Shown here piece after piece: positions 1-8,933 of a DNA stretch of 64,000 nucleotides (position 1 is its first letter; each line of letters starts with the position of its first letter). Location: NCBI GenBank assembly GCA_025963725.1, contig JAOQAE010000004.1:1-64000 (forward strand). Reading direction: 5' to 3'. The notes beneath the pieces are model-generated. The model was not told the DNA's origin. It was given only the letters and a program-made list of their open reading frames with translations, and did no database searches. Made by a program: the position numbers and the translations under genes. This DNA comes from Bacteroidota bacterium. Lineage in GTDB: Bacteria; Bacteroidota; Bacteroidia; 2-12-FULL-35-15.

Positions 1-3000
1 AGCATAAGCCGGTAGCAGTTTGTGTGTTCTGCACAGGTACGGTGTTCCATGAATAATTATATCCGCCTGCAGCCGTTGGGGTTCCTCCGGCGCCGGTAGC
101 AGTGGCTGTTCCGTTGCATGCCCCGAAACAGGTTACGTTCACCTGTGTGGAAGTAGCTGTTACAGCAGTAGGCTGTGTAACGGTGGATGTGCCTGTTGCA
201 GTACAGCCCCAGCCGTCTGTTACGGTAACGCTGTATGTTCCCGCCGCAACGTTGCAGGCAGCAGTATTGCATCCGCCCGGTGTCCAGCTGTAAAGATAGG
301 ATCCGGAACCTCCTGCCGGGATCACAATGGTTTGTCCGTCGCTGCCGCCGTTGCAGCTCACAGGTAAACCTGCCAGTGCCAGCGTGATCTGCGGATCTGC
401 GAAGATGGTTACATTGTCGCTTCCCATGCATCCGTTCGCATCGGTTACGTTCACTGTATAAGTTGTTGTGGCAGCAGGTGAAGCAACCGGGTTATAGATA
501 GTTGCGTTGCTTAAGCTTGCCGCCGGCGACCAGGAATATACATATCCAACGCCATTCGGGATCACGGTTAAGGTAGCGCTTCCGCCGAAGCAGATGCTAT
601 CGTCAACTCCCGCATCAACAGATAATACAGTGTTTACAGTCACTGTTGAGATCGCCGAGCTGGAGCAGCCCAGGGATGTTCCTGTTACTGTATAGGTAGT
701 AGTGGCTGCCGGTGTTGCTGTTGCGGTATTGGTGCCTGTGGATGTTGCGCCTGCGCTCCACACATAGCTTGTTGCTCCGCCTGCTGTAAGCATGGCTGTG
801 GAGCCCGGGCAAATGGACGGAGAGTTCACTGTTACGTTTGGTATCGGGTTCACGGTTACAGTGGCTGCTGCTGTGTTGGAGCAGCCGCTGGTTGTACCGG
901 TCACGGTATACGTGGTGGTGCTTGAAGGTGCGGCATCGGCGGTGTTCGCTCCTGTTGGAGTTGCTCCTGCGCTCCATGCATACGTTGTGGCGCCACCTGC
1001 AGTAAGGTTGGCGGTAACGCCGTTGCAAATGGTAGGCGAGTTAACAGTTACTGCAGGCAATGGTGTTACAGTGACTGTTGAAACAGCTGTTCCTGTACAC
1101 CCGGCTGTTGTTCCTGTTACAGTATAGGTAGTGGTTGTTAAAGGCGATGCATCAGCGGTGCCCGCTCCGGTAGAGGTAGCGCCCGCTGTCCAGGCGTATG
1201 TTGTAGCGCCCGCAGCAGTTAAGTTCGCAGTTTGTCCTGCGCAGATGGTCGGTGAGTTCACCGTTACATTCAGCGAAGGTGCTACAGTTACGGTTGATAC
1301 CGCAGTGTTTGAACATCCTGAAGCAGTTCCGGTAACGGTATAGCTTGTTGTTGCAGCAGGGCTTGCATCCGCGGTGTTGGCGCCGGTAGAGGTTGCACCT
1401 GCCGACCATACATACGTTGTAGCGCCGCCTGCCGTTAAGTTAGCCGTTTGTCCGGCACAGATAGTAGGTGAGTTAACCGTTACTGTAGGGATCGGGTTCA
1501 CGGTCACAGTTGAAACTGCTGTGCCTGTACAGCCGCCGTTAGAGCCGGTAACCGTGTACGTGGTTGTGGTGGATGGAGCTGCTGTTGCAGTGTTTGCCGC
1601 TGCAGGGGTAGCTCCTGCCGACCATGTATAGGCGGTTGCACCGCTTCCGGTCATTGTTGCGGTTTGTCCGTCACAGATAGTAGGTGATGTTACCGTTACA
1701 ACAGGCATGGATGTTACCGTAACAGTAGATACTGCAGTTCCTGTACAGCCTCCGGTGGTTCCGGTAACTGTATAGGAAGTGGTTACTGTTGGAGAAGCAT
1801 CGGCTGTACCTGTGCCGGTTGCAGTGGCGCCTGCCGACCAACTATAGGAAGTGGCGCCGCTTGCTGTAAGATTGGCTGTTTGCCCGCTGCATATTCCCGG
1901 TGAGTTTACCGTAATGCTCATGGTGGCGCCTACAGTAACCGTAGCTACGGCAGTATTGGAGCAGCCGGAAGAGGTTCCTGTAACAGTGTATGAAGTGGTT
2001 GATGCAGGAGAAACCGTGATAGGGTTGGTTACTGCCCCGTTCGACCATGAATAGGTAGTTCCGCCGGTTGCTGTAAGGGTTGCATTACCGCCCGGACAAA
2101 TAGAAGGCGAGTTTACCGTAACGGTTGGTACAGGGTTTACGGTAACCGTGCCGGTTCCGGTATTGCTGCATCCCGCAAGAGTGTATGTAACAGTATAGGT
2201 AGTGGTTGCTGCAGGGCTTACTGTAATAGAAGCAGTAGTCGCCCCGCCCGGTGCCCAGGCGAATGTTCCACCCCCGGCAGATGGTGTTGCAGTGATAGTG
2301 GCATTGGCTCCTGCACAAATAGTTTGTGAGGTGGAAGTAACAGTAGGGATTGGATTTACTGTAATTACGCGTGTTGCAGTAGCGGTACATCCCGCAAGGG
2401 TATAGGTAACAGTATAAGTTGTGGTGCTTGCCGGTGAAACTGTGATGGAAGCAGTGGTTGCGCCTCCCGGTGCCCATGAATAGGTTCCTCCTGCTGGAGC
2501 AGGATTGGCAGTAAGTGTTGCGCTGGATCCCGCACAGATCGTAGATGTGGCAGGAGTGATATTCACGGTAGGTACTGGATTCACTGTAACGGTGGTTGTG
2601 CCGGTGTTCGTACAGCCGTTGAGTGTATAGGTAACTGTATAGGTTGTGGTAGTCGCGGGAGTAAATGTACACGGGTTAGTGGTTGCCCCGCCCGGCGCCC
2701 AGGAGAATGTTCCCCCGGCAATAGAAGGATTCGCAGTAAGCGTAGAGCTTGTACCGGCACATACGGTAGCAGGCGCTGCTGCTGCGGTAACCGTAGGTAC
2801 GGGTTTTATAGTAAGTGTCCCTGTTCCTGTGGTTGTACAGCCTGTTAAGGTATAAGATACAGTATAAGTGGTTGTAGAAGCCGGTGAAACAGTGATGGAG
2901 GAGGTAGTTGCCCCGCCGGGAGCCCATGAATAGGTACCGCCGCCGGTTACAGGCGTGGCCGTCATTACTGCAGACGATCCTGCACAAACAGAAGTGGAGT

Positions 3001-4018
3001 TCACCGATACGGCTGATCCGCCGGAACCGCCGACAGCAACAGTATAAGTCTGAGCCGGTGTACACGACAATCCGTCGTTTACTGTAACCGTATAGCTGCC
3101 TGCTGCAAGTCCGCTTGCAGTAGGTCCGGTTCCGCCTGTCGGCGCCCAGGCATAAGTAAATGGCCCGATACCACCCGATACGGTCGCTGTTGCAGTACCG
3201 TTAGTGGCGCCGCAGCTGGCTGGTGTGGAGCCCATAGCAACAGTCCATGGACTTACGCACTGGATAATGTCAATCAATACGCCTGAATCCATCGCACAAT
3301 CGCTTGCATCGGCAATTGCGAGCTTGAAGTGATAGGTTGCGCATGGGGTTACGCTTATTGTAGGAGTGATAACATCTGTAAATCCATCAAAATGGTTAGC
3401 AGCACCTCCCGCATTGTTGTTATTGAAGTAACTCGAGTTGGTCGTAGTGTTTACATTATCAATACTTACAGGAGTACCTCCCGGTAAGGTTGCAATATTA
3501 AGATTGTTATACGTTCCGCCTCCGGGATTTGGCCCGCTTACAAAAAATCCGAAACCATCATTAAAACCTGCACTTACATAGTTTGTATATTCGTCTGATC
3601 CAAATACAAAGGTGATACTCATATTGTTGCATTGAGGTACAACGTCAAATTCAATGATACAAGGATCCTTTATCGCAGCCCCTCCCAAAACACTGTTTAA
3701 CTGCGGATCTGTGCTTGTGGTTCCGACGCAGTAGCTAAGGTCATCATTTGCATTGGTTGATGTAAAGGAAATTTCACTTGCACTCCCCGTAGTCATAATA
3801 AGGCCATTGCTGATTCCCATTCCGGATGCTGCTCCTCCGCTGAAGGCGCCATAGGCAATAGGATCGCAGTTTACAGTGACATTGCTTATTGTTAAGCCTG
3901 GCCCACCGACTGCTGATGTAACTGCACTTACCCCTCCACCGGGAGTAACTATAAATTGTGCCTGAGAATCGCTAAATCCTAATATAAGCGCGGTAACAAA
4001 TAGAAGTAGTTTTTTCAT
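1..4018 (-). CDS. Giant repeat-rich surface protein, choice-of-anchor L domain (3' end outside window)
   Basis: Reading the minus strand from the ATG at 4018 gives an open frame of at least 1339 codons that leaves the window at base 1. The first 21 residues are a signal peptide (MKKLLLFVTALILGF, then SQAQ). Residues about 25-240 match the choice-of-anchor L domain, with the VFGSDEY motif near residue 139. A SprB-like repeat follows near 268-320, with CGATNGTATATVSGG and YTVTVNDG. About twelve Ig/PKD-like repeats of roughly 72 aa then run from about 320 to 1200, each with an ICAGQ/ICPGG-type motif and a TTYTVT strand. Further SprB-like units begin near 1219. This architecture is typical of T9SS-exported gliding or adhesion proteins, whose C-terminal sorting domain would lie outside the window. 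I infer a surface adhesin; the ligand is unknown. The frame was checked at several points along the gene and no break was seen. Confidence 0.85.
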   Translation of the reverse strand, partial: MKKLLLFVTALILGFSDSQAQFIVTPGGGVSAVTSAVGGPGLTISNVTVNCDPIAYGAFSGGAASGMGISNGLIMTTGSASEISFTSTNANDDLSYCVGTTSTDPQLNSVLGGAAIKDPCIIEFDVVPQCNNMSITFVFGSDEYTNYVSAGFNDGFGFFVSGPNPGGGTYNNLNIATLPGGTPVSIDNVNTTTNSSYFNNNNAGGAANHFDGFTDVITPTISVTPCATYHFKLAIADASDCAMDSGVLIDIIQCVSPWTVAMGSTPASCGATNGTATATVSGGIGPFTYAWAPTGGTGPTASGLAAGSYTVTVNDGLSCTPAQTYTVAVGGSGGSAVSVNSTSVCAGSSAVMTATPVTGGGTYSWAPGGATTSSITVSPASTTTYTVSYTLTGCTTTGTGTLTIKPVPTVTAAAAPATVCAGTSSTLTANPSIAGGTFSWAPGGATTNPCTFTPATTTTYTVTYTLNGCTNTGTTTVTVNPVPTVNITPATSTICAGSSATLTANPAPAGGTYSWAPGGATTASITVSPASTTTYTVTYTLAGCTATATRVITVNPIPTVTSTSQTICAGANATITATPSAGGGTFAWAPGGATTASITVSPAATTTYTVTYTLAGCSNTGTGTVTVNPVPTVTVNSPSICPGGNATLTATGGTTYSWSNGAVTNPITVSPASTTSYTVTGTSSGCSNTAVATVTVGATMSITVNSPGICSGQTANLTASGATSYSWSAGATATGTGTADASPTVTTSYTVTGTTGGCTGTAVSTVTVTSMPVVTVTSPTICDGQTATMTGSGATAYTWSAGATPAAANTATAAPSTTTTYTVTGSNGGCTGTAVSTVTVNPIPTVTVNSPTICAGQTANLTAGGATTYVWSAGATSTGANTADASPAATTSYTVTGTASGCSNTAVSTVTVAPSLNVTVNSPTICAGQTANLTAAGATTYAWTAGATSTGAGTADASPLTTTTYTVTGTTAGCTGTAVSTVTVTPLPAVTVNSPTICNGVTANLTAGGATTYAWSAGATPTGANTADAAPSSTTTYTVTGTTSGCSNTAAATVTVNPIPNVTVNSPSICPGSTAMLTAGGATSYVWSAGATSTGTNTATATPAATTTYTVTGTSLGCSSSAISTVTVNTVLSVDAGVDDSICFGGSATLTVIPNGVGYVYSWSPAASLSNATIYNPVASPAATTTYTVNVTDANGCMGSDNVTIFADPQITLALAGLPVSCNGGSDGQTIVIPAGGSGSYLYSWTPGGCNTAACNVAAGTYSVTVTDGWGCTATGTSTVTQPTAVTATSTQVNVTCFGACNGTATATGAGGTPTAAGGYNYSWNTVPVQNTQTATGLC
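575..3030 (-). repeat. Tandem array of about twelve ~215-227 bp repeats inside the surface-protein gene
   Basis: The complement of the codons for the conserved Cys-Ala-Gly/Cys-Pro-Gly motif recurs near plus-strand positions 2985, 2758, 2533, 2312, 2093, 1885, 1668, 1454, 1236, 1020, 805 and 590. The spacing is 208-227 bp. The five promoter-proximal units encode APGGATT-type sequence and the later ones SAGATSTGANTADASP-type sequence, so two sub-families of repeat were amplified separately. Homologous recombination between units could change repeat number. Confidence 0.8.
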
Positions 4019-4049
4019 TATGTTTTGTTTTTAAGCCAATGCCTGCCAA

Positions 4050-4073
4050 GTAATTAATTTTGTAATTAATTAC
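4050..4073. promoter_or_regulatory. Perfect 10-bp inverted repeat upstream of the surface-protein gene
   Basis: The arms gtaattaatt and aattaattac are separated by ttgt. The element sits 32 bp upstream of the surface-protein start codon, between it and the end of dnaX. On the minus strand a weak promoter-like TACTCTTG overlaps its distal end (4080-4073). It could be an operator or a 5' UTR hairpin; nothing in the sequence decides this. Confidence 0.35.
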
Positions 4074-4172
4074 AAGAGTAGTATTTACAGAAAAAGGTTG
4101 CATTCTTACGGATTTAATTTCGTTCCATCATGGGAGGTGAAAATTAAGCCGGATGAAGATAGGAAATAATTC

Positions 4173-5951
4173 TTAAAATTCAATATCCAGGTCAAAGGCC
4201 TGGCGGAATTTATGAATGTCGGGATTTTTTTCTGCCAGCCGTTTGTAGCGGTCGGTGGCGGTATAAAGGTTGGCTTTGTCTTCGGCCTGCACCATGATCA
4301 GCTCCAGCTGCATGGCGTAGTTGTTCAGCTCATTGCGTAAAAAGCCCAGGAAGTTCATTTTATCCTCGTTGATCGCCTCTTCCAGCGCTTTATTGGTGAT
4401 GGTGAACTCTACCTTGTAGCCTTCTTTCAGAACGGGCATCTTGCTCGCCAGTGCAGCGCCCAGGTTAGCTTTCCGGGTTTTCATCTCGTTGGCGTATTTC
4501 AGCCAGGCAGCTTCAAGGTTTTGCTGGGTGAATGGCTCGGCTTTCTGGCCGGAAGGGTTTACCACAGCGGGATTGTCTGTATTTGCAGTGTCTGTTTTAA
4601 CCGCCGGATTGAAATTATTGATGGAAGGCGTGCTGGTTTTGATAATGACCGGCTTTTTAACCACCGGTGTGCCCGTGCTTAGCGGGTTAGCAGGTGCGGC
4701 GGGGTTTACCGGATTAGCAGGAGGTGCCGGTGTTTGTACAATAGTGGGTTGCTGTTGCTGAGGTGCTGCGGGTGCCGAGCTGGCAGTTTGGACCGCTGGC
4801 GCCTGGATATTGACCGGTTTTTCGCTCAGGTCATTTTTTTTTTCGGCCTCTGGGGCCGTGGAGTTCAGCGTGCAAAGCTGCATCAGCGCAAGCTCTACCT
4901 GCAGCCGCTGGTTTTTGCTTGCCTTGTATTGAATATCGGCCTTGTTCAGGATGGTTAATCCTCTTACCAGGAAAGCCGGGGAGCATTTGCCCGCCTGCTG
5001 CTTGTATTTATCGCGGATGTTGTTCCCGACCTCGAGCAGCTGCACGGTTTCCGGGTCTTTGCTCACAAGGAGGTTCCGGAAATGCCCTGCGATGCCCGCA
5101 ACAAAGTTATGGCCATCGAAGCCATGGTTCAGGATCTCGTTAAAGGTGAGCAGCGAGGAAGATATGTTTTCGGCAAGGATAGCATCCGTTACCTTGAAGT
5201 AATAGTCGTAATCAAGGATGTTAAGGTTTTCAATAACGGCCTTGTAGGTAACGGTATTTCCCGCGAAGCTTACGATCTGGTCGAAAATGGAGCAGGCATC
5301 GCGCAAGGCGCCGTCCGCTTTCTGGGCAATGATGTGCAATGCATCGGTCTCAGCCGAAACGTTCTCGCTTTTTGCAATAAATGCAAGGTGATTGGCGATG
5401 TCGTCGATCTGGATGCGGTTAAAATCAAAGATCTGGCAGCGTGAAAGGATCGTAGGAATGATCTTGTGCTTTTCGGTGGTGGCAAGGATGAAGATCGCGT
5501 GCCTTGGCGGCTCCTCCAGGGTTTTCAGGAAGGCGTTGAACGCGCTTGCGGAAAGCATGTGGACCTCATCGATAATGTACACCTTGAACTCTCCCAGCTG
5601 AGGTGCAAACCTTACCTGGTCAACAAGGTTCCGGATATCATCCACCGAGTTGTTGGAAGCGGCATCCAGCTCATAAACATTCAGGGAGGCCCCGCTGTTA
5701 AAGGAGAGGCAGGATTCGCACTGGTCGCAGGCCTCGGTTTCGGCGGTTTTATTGGTGCAGTTGATGGTTTTTGCCAGGATACGGGCGCAGGTGGTTTTTC
5801 CAACCCCCCGCGGGCCGCAGAACAGGAAGGCCTGGGCAAGATGGTTGTTCTTGATGGCATTTTTCAGCGTATTGGTAATATGCGCCTGTCCTACAACGGT
5901 ATTAAACCTTGCGGGGCGGTATTTACGGGCTGAAACAATGAAATTATCCAT
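4173..5951 (-). CDS. dnaX: DNA polymerase III subunit gamma/tau
   Basis: This is the clamp-loader ATPase of the replicative polymerase, 592 aa. Visible features are the N-terminal SARKYRP segment, Walker A GPRGVGKTT, a Cys4 zinc module (CTNKTAE...CDQCESC), Walker B DEVHML, LEEPPRHAIFILATTE and the sensor SRC. A long Pro/Ala/Gln-rich linker (about residues 380-500 of this start) precedes a short tau-like C-terminal domain. I chose the ATG at 5951 (MDNFIVSARKYRP), which matches the family N-terminus. An upstream in-frame start at 6053 would add 34 unconserved residues and run into a repeat element. A minus-strand TACTTTTG promoter -7 box lies just upstream (5962-5969). Confidence 0.97.
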   Translation of the reverse strand: MDNFIVSARKYRPARFNTVVGQAHITNTLKNAIKNNHLAQAFLFCGPRGVGKTTCARILAKTINCTNKTAETEACDQCESCLSFNSGASLNVYELDAASNNSVDDIRNLVDQVRFAPQLGEFKVYIIDEVHMLSASAFNAFLKTLEEPPRHAIFILATTEKHKIIPTILSRCQIFDFNRIQIDDIANHLAFIAKSENVSAETDALHIIAQKADGALRDACSIFDQIVSFAGNTVTYKAVIENLNILDYDYYFKVTDAILAENISSSLLTFNEILNHGFDGHNFVAGIAGHFRNLLVSKDPETVQLLEVGNNIRDKYKQQAGKCSPAFLVRGLTILNKADIQYKASKNQRLQVELALMQLCTLNSTAPEAEKKNDLSEKPVNIQAPAVQTASSAPAAPQQQQPTIVQTPAPPANPVNPAAPANPLSTGTPVVKKPVIIKTSTPSINNFNPAVKTDTANTDNPAVVNPSGQKAEPFTQQNLEAAWLKYANEMKTRKANLGAALASKMPVLKEGYKVEFTITNKALEEAINEDKMNFLGFLRNELNNYAMQLELIMVQAEDKANLYTATDRYKRLAEKNPDIHKFRQAFDLDIEF

Positions 5952-6047
5952 AAGAAGTATGCAAAAGTAAGTATTAAAACGGCAAAATTCCGGGATGTTC
6001 AAAAATTGTGGAGAATTAACGGAGAGAGGAACCCTCTGCGGATCGTA

Positions 6048-6140
6048 TGTCATCCTGAGCGAAGCGAATGGATCTTCGCAAAATTATGCTCAGGCCACCG
6101 GAAGAGGATTCTTCACCGCTCCGCTGCGTTCAGAATGACA
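6048..6140. repeat. MITE/REP-like imperfect inverted repeat (93 bp)
   Basis: The element begins tgtcatcctgagcgaagcg and ends with the near inverse complement (cgctgcgttcagaatgaca), so its termini form a long imperfect stem. It lies between dnaX and rpsF, where it could form a hairpin in transcripts from either side. Related 'gtcatcctgagcgaagcgaa' intergenic repeats are familiar from Bacteroidota and other genomes. No transposase is linked, so it would be non-autonomous. Confidence 0.65.
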
Positions 6141-6203
6141 ACCTAACGTATAGCCTTTATTCACAGGAAAAATCAGCTTTTCAATTAATTCCCTTTGATT
6201 TTC

Positions 6204-6234
6204 TTTGCGGAAAAGTCAAAAATTTGTATCTTCG
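6204..6234 (+). promoter_or_regulatory. Bacteroidota-type promoter of the rpsF-rpsR-rplI operon
   Basis: A -33 TTTG (6204-6207), a 19-bp spacer and a -7 TATCTTCG (6227-6234) match the Bacteroidota sigma-ABfr consensus TTTG-N19-21-TAnnTTTG except for one base. The predicted start of transcription is near 6240, giving a ~50-nt leader before the rpsF ATG. Confidence 0.7.
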
Positions 6235-6289
6235 CGTCCCTTTTAAAGAAAAGGAAACAATTAGTATAAACCAAAAAACAGTAAAAAAA

Positions 6290-6637
6290 ATGTCAAATCA
6301 TTACGAAACCGTCTTCATCATGACTCCCGTTTTGTCTGAAGAACAGGCAAAGGAGACGGTAAGCAAGTACAAAAAGATGCTTGCAGACAATGGCTGTAAA
6401 ATCGTTGCAGAAGATGCCTGGGGCCTTCGCAAGTTACAGTATCCGATCCAAAAGAAAACGACAGGCTTCTATCACCTGATCGAATTCACTGCGCCAAACA
6501 CGTTTGTTGCAGAATTAGAGCTTGCTTACAAGCGCGATGAGCGCCTGCTGCGCTTTTTAACCGTTAAGCTCGATAAGCACGCAATTGCTTACAGCGAAAA
6601 ACGCAGGAACAAAGCAAAGGCTGCAGCAACAGCTTAA
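6290..6637 (+). CDS. rpsF: 30S ribosomal protein S6
   Basis: This 115-aa protein starts MSNHYETVFIMTPVLSEEQ, the typical S6 opening, followed by WGLRKLQYPI and KKTTGFYHLIEF, and ends in a basic tail. S6 binds S18 and 16S rRNA in the small-subunit platform. The ATG at 6290 was chosen by family alignment; the frame is open upstream to 6068, but that stretch spans the promoter and a repeat element. It is first in the S6-S18-L9 operon, with rpsR 43 bp downstream. Confidence 0.97.
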   Translation: MSNHYETVFIMTPVLSEEQAKETVSKYKKMLADNGCKIVAEDAWGLRKLQYPIQKKTTGFYHLIEFTAPNTFVAELELAYKRDERLLRFLTVKLDKHAIAYSEKRRNKAKAAATA

Positions 6638-6680
6638 TCATTAATCTAACCCGCCTTGGCGGATAAAAAAGAAAAAAACA

Positions 6681-6950
6681 ATGGCATCAGATAATTCAGA
6701 AATCAGGTATCTTGCTCCACCAACAGTGGATGTTAAGAAAAAGAAATACTGCCGTTTCAAAAAAAGCGGAATCAAGTATATCGACTATAAAGACGCAACC
6801 TTCCTGTTGAAGTTTGTAAATGAGCAGGGCAAGCTTTTGCCACGCAGGTTAACAGGTACATCAGTTAAGTATCAACGTAAAGTTTCCAGGGCTGTAAAGC
6901 GTGCACGTCACCTTGCAATTCTTCCTTATGTTGCTGATATGTTGAAATAG
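6681..6950 (+). CDS. rpsR: 30S ribosomal protein S18
   Basis: This 89-aa basic protein contains the S18 core: a CRFKKSGI motif, YIDYKD, the [11 protein letters not shown] segment and [12 protein letters not shown] near the C-terminus. It forms a heterodimer with S6 on the 30S platform. It lies between rpsF and rplI in the usual bacterial order, all on the plus strand with gaps of 43 and 60 bp, so it is probably co-transcribed. Confidence 0.97.
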   Translation: MASDNSEIRYLAPPTVDVKKKKYCRFKKSGIKYIDYKDATFLLKFVNEQGKLLPRRLTGTSVKYQRKVSRAVKRARHLAILPYVADMLK

Positions 6951-7010
6951 TTTTTGTTAAAAGAACTTTGACAATTTAACTATTAACAAATTAAAATAAA
7001 GAAACTCAAA

Positions 7011-7457
7011 ATGGAAGTAATTTTAAAAAATGACGTTAAAAACCTTGGATACAAGGATGACGTGGTAAATGTAAAGCCCGGTTACGGAAGGAATTTCCTT
7101 CTTCCTAAAGGCCTGGCTATTATGGCAACAGCATCTACAAAAAAGATGCAGGCTGAAACAGTAAAGCAGCGCGCTTTCAAAGAACAGAAAATTAAATCTG
7201 CCGCTGAAAAAACAGCAGCAGCTTTAAAAGATATGGTTGTGAAAGTGGGTGCTAAAGCAGGTGAATCCGGAAAGATCTTCGGTTCCATCACTACTGTTCA
7301 GTTAGCTGACGCAATCAAAAAATTAGGCTATGAAGTTGACAGGAAGAACATCTCTGTGAACGAAGAAGGTATCAAGAACATCGGTACTTACACTGCTGAA
7401 GTACGTTTCCACAAAGAAGTTGTTGGTAACGTTACATTCGAAGTAGTTGCCGAATAA
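7011..7457 (+). CDS. rplI: 50S ribosomal protein L9
   Basis: This 148-aa protein starts with the L9 N-terminal signature (MEVILKNDVKNLGYKDDVV and GYGRNFLLPKGLA). A central lysine/alanine-rich helix links it to the C-terminal domain, which has GKIFGSITT and the TAEVRFHKEV strand. L9 binds 23S rRNA near the L1 stalk. It is last in the operon and is followed by an intrinsic terminator at 7478-7509. Confidence 0.97.
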   Translation: MEVILKNDVKNLGYKDDVVNVKPGYGRNFLLPKGLAIMATASTKKMQAETVKQRAFKEQKIKSAAEKTAAALKDMVVKVGAKAGESGKIFGSITTVQLADAIKKLGYEVDRKNISVNEEGIKNIGTYTAEVRFHKEVVGNVTFEVVAE

Positions 7458-7477
7458 ATCACATAAGGTTTGAAAAG

Positions 7478-7509
7478 AGCTCCGTAATTCATTTTACGGG
7501 GCTTTTTTT
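7478..7509 (+). terminator. Rho-independent terminator of the S6-S18-L9 operon
   Basis: A 10-bp stem with one G-T wobble (agctccgtaa paired with ttacggggct) and a 6-nt loop is followed by a run of T. It lies 20 bp after the rplI stop codon. Confidence 0.85.
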
Positions 7510-7587
7510 ATGAAGTAAAGTTAAGTGAGCGAGTAATTAAATTAAGTAATTTAGGCAGCACTCAGCACCAGGTAAATTTCCCGATTC

Positions 7588-7926
7588 ATGAAACAGCTTA
7601 CAATAAAACAGGCACAGGAGCAGGTCGACGAATGGATCAAGGCCCATGGCGTGCGTTATTTCAACGAGCTCACCAATATGGCCATCCTTACCGAAGAAGT
7701 AGGAGAAGTGGCCCGCATCGTTTCGCGGCAGTACGGAGAGCAGTCGTTCAAGAAAAAGGAAGGCGACAAGGAGCTATCCGACGAGCTGGCCGACGTAATG
7801 TTTGTTGTGATCTGCCTCGCCAACCAAACCGGGATCGACCTCAGCAAAGCCTTTGAGAAGAACATGGAGAAGAAAACGAAGCGCGACAGTAAAAGGCATA
7901 AGGAAAATAAGAAGCTGAAGAAATAA
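7588..7926 (+). CDS. MazG-like nucleotide pyrophosphohydrolase
   Basis: This 112-aa all-alpha protein carries the MazG/dUTPase-2 metal-binding pattern, with EEVGE near residues 32-36 and ELSDELADV near 62-70. Such enzymes hydrolyse nucleoside triphosphates to monophosphate and pyrophosphate as house-cleaning or dCTP/dUTP pool control. It is a single short domain, unlike the tandem E. coli MazG, and ends in a strongly basic tail (KKTKRDSKRHKENKKLKK). It is monocistronic and convergent with the DUF3089 gene 19 bp downstream. The exact substrate cannot be deduced. Confidence 0.85.
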   Translation: MKQLTIKQAQEQVDEWIKAHGVRYFNELTNMAILTEEVGEVARIVSRQYGEQSFKKKEGDKELSDELADVMFVVICLANQTGIDLSKAFEKNMEKKTKRDSKRHKENKKLKK

Positions 7927-7945
7927 TATAGAATAAGCTTCAGCC

Positions 7946-8932
7946 TTACTGCGTTTTTTTTAAGTATTCGTCCACACGCAACGCGGCATTGCGGCGTATG
8001 TCGAACCAGAATAAATTATAATCCAGCACATGAAGATTATTAATACGCCTGAAAAAAGGCGCGTTGGTTTTCGCCCAAAGGTTTCCATCCTTCACGATCA
8101 CTTCCGTCCTGCAGCGTTTTTTACGGTTAACGTCAAATAAAATTCCTCCTTCGCCAACAGCCTTTGCCGTATCCATTTTCCAGGAGACAGGGTTTACTGA
8201 TATTTTATTCAGCGTGTGGCTCTTCAATCCTGTGCCCGCCCGGGATGCCTTAAAGGTAGACCAGGTAACAAAGCAGTTTGTTGCTGCCGCATCCATGCAG
8301 GGAGTAAGCACGTCATAGCTCGCCGGATCCACCTCGTAGCCGATGATATATGCGCATACCAGCTTCCTGCTGGCTTCCGGCGTATCGAAAAAATCTTTTA
8401 TTAATCTCCTGCAAAGGAATGTCCCCTGGCTGTGCGAGGCAATGATCACCGGCCTGTTGTGGTTGTAATGATCGAGGTAATACTGAAATGCCTTTTTTAT
8501 ATCCTCATAAGCAAAATCAAGCGCCTGTTCGCCGTTGCCCGTAGTATCGGTAAAGCTGCTAAGCCTTGCCTGGCGGTACCTTGGAGCATATATGCGTGCC
8601 GTATTATTGAAAACTGAGGCTTGGAACCTTACAGGGTATTTATCAACGAGCTTGTTAAGCCGCCTGTTTTTGAGGTTTGCATTCCAGGATCTTCCACGGA
8701 GGTAAAGGGTGGGATATACATAAAAAACATCTGCCGGTTTTAATGAATCGCTTAGCGCCTCTTCTCCTGCGGGAACTAAGTCTGCAGCATCTTTCCGGAA
8801 GGGCAGCGCCGCCCAGTTCTTTTCATTTGCATAATCGGGAGCGGCTGGCTGGTCCTCCGCTTTAAATGCTTTGTGCAGGGTGATGCAGCCTTGAAGGATG
8901 ATTATAGAAAAGAGTATAGCGATGCTTCTCAT
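7946..8932 (-). CDS. DUF3089 alpha/beta-hydrolase-fold lipoprotein
   Basis: This 328-aa protein begins with a lipoprotein signal ending in LQGC, so it is probably membrane-anchored. It contains the DUF3089 signature: a DVFYVYPTLY strand, RYRQA, a nucleophile elbow SHSQGT, and the CxxxxxTNCFVTW segment. The fold suggests an esterase or lipase-like enzyme with unknown substrate. The ATG at 8932 follows the upstream gene's stop by one base (TAG-T-ATG), indicating translational coupling; the alternative start at 8947 would overlap that gene. Confidence 0.8.
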   Translation of the reverse strand: MRSIAILFSIIILQGCITLHKAFKAEDQPAAPDYANEKNWAALPFRKDAADLVPAGEEALSDSLKPADVFYVYPTLYLRGRSWNANLKNRRLNKLVDKYPVRFQASVFNNTARIYAPRYRQARLSSFTDTTGNGEQALDFAYEDIKKAFQYYLDHYNHNRPVIIASHSQGTFLCRRLIKDFFDTPEASRKLVCAYIIGYEVDPASYDVLTPCMDAAATNCFVTWSTFKASRAGTGLKSHTLNKISVNPVSWKMDTAKAVGEGGILFDVNRKKRCRTEVIVKDGNLWAKTNAPFFRRINNLHVLDYNLFWFDIRRNAALRVDEYLKKTQ

Positions 8933-8933
8933 A

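Noticed and set aside
57-3065. Several 60-195-codon open frames on both strands in the left 3 kb
   Set aside because: They are out-of-frame or antisense readings of the repetitive surface-protein gene, which is open in one minus-strand frame throughout.
5952-6053. Longer dnaX start at 6053
   Set aside because: The added 34 residues are not conserved in the family and derive from promoter and repeat sequence.
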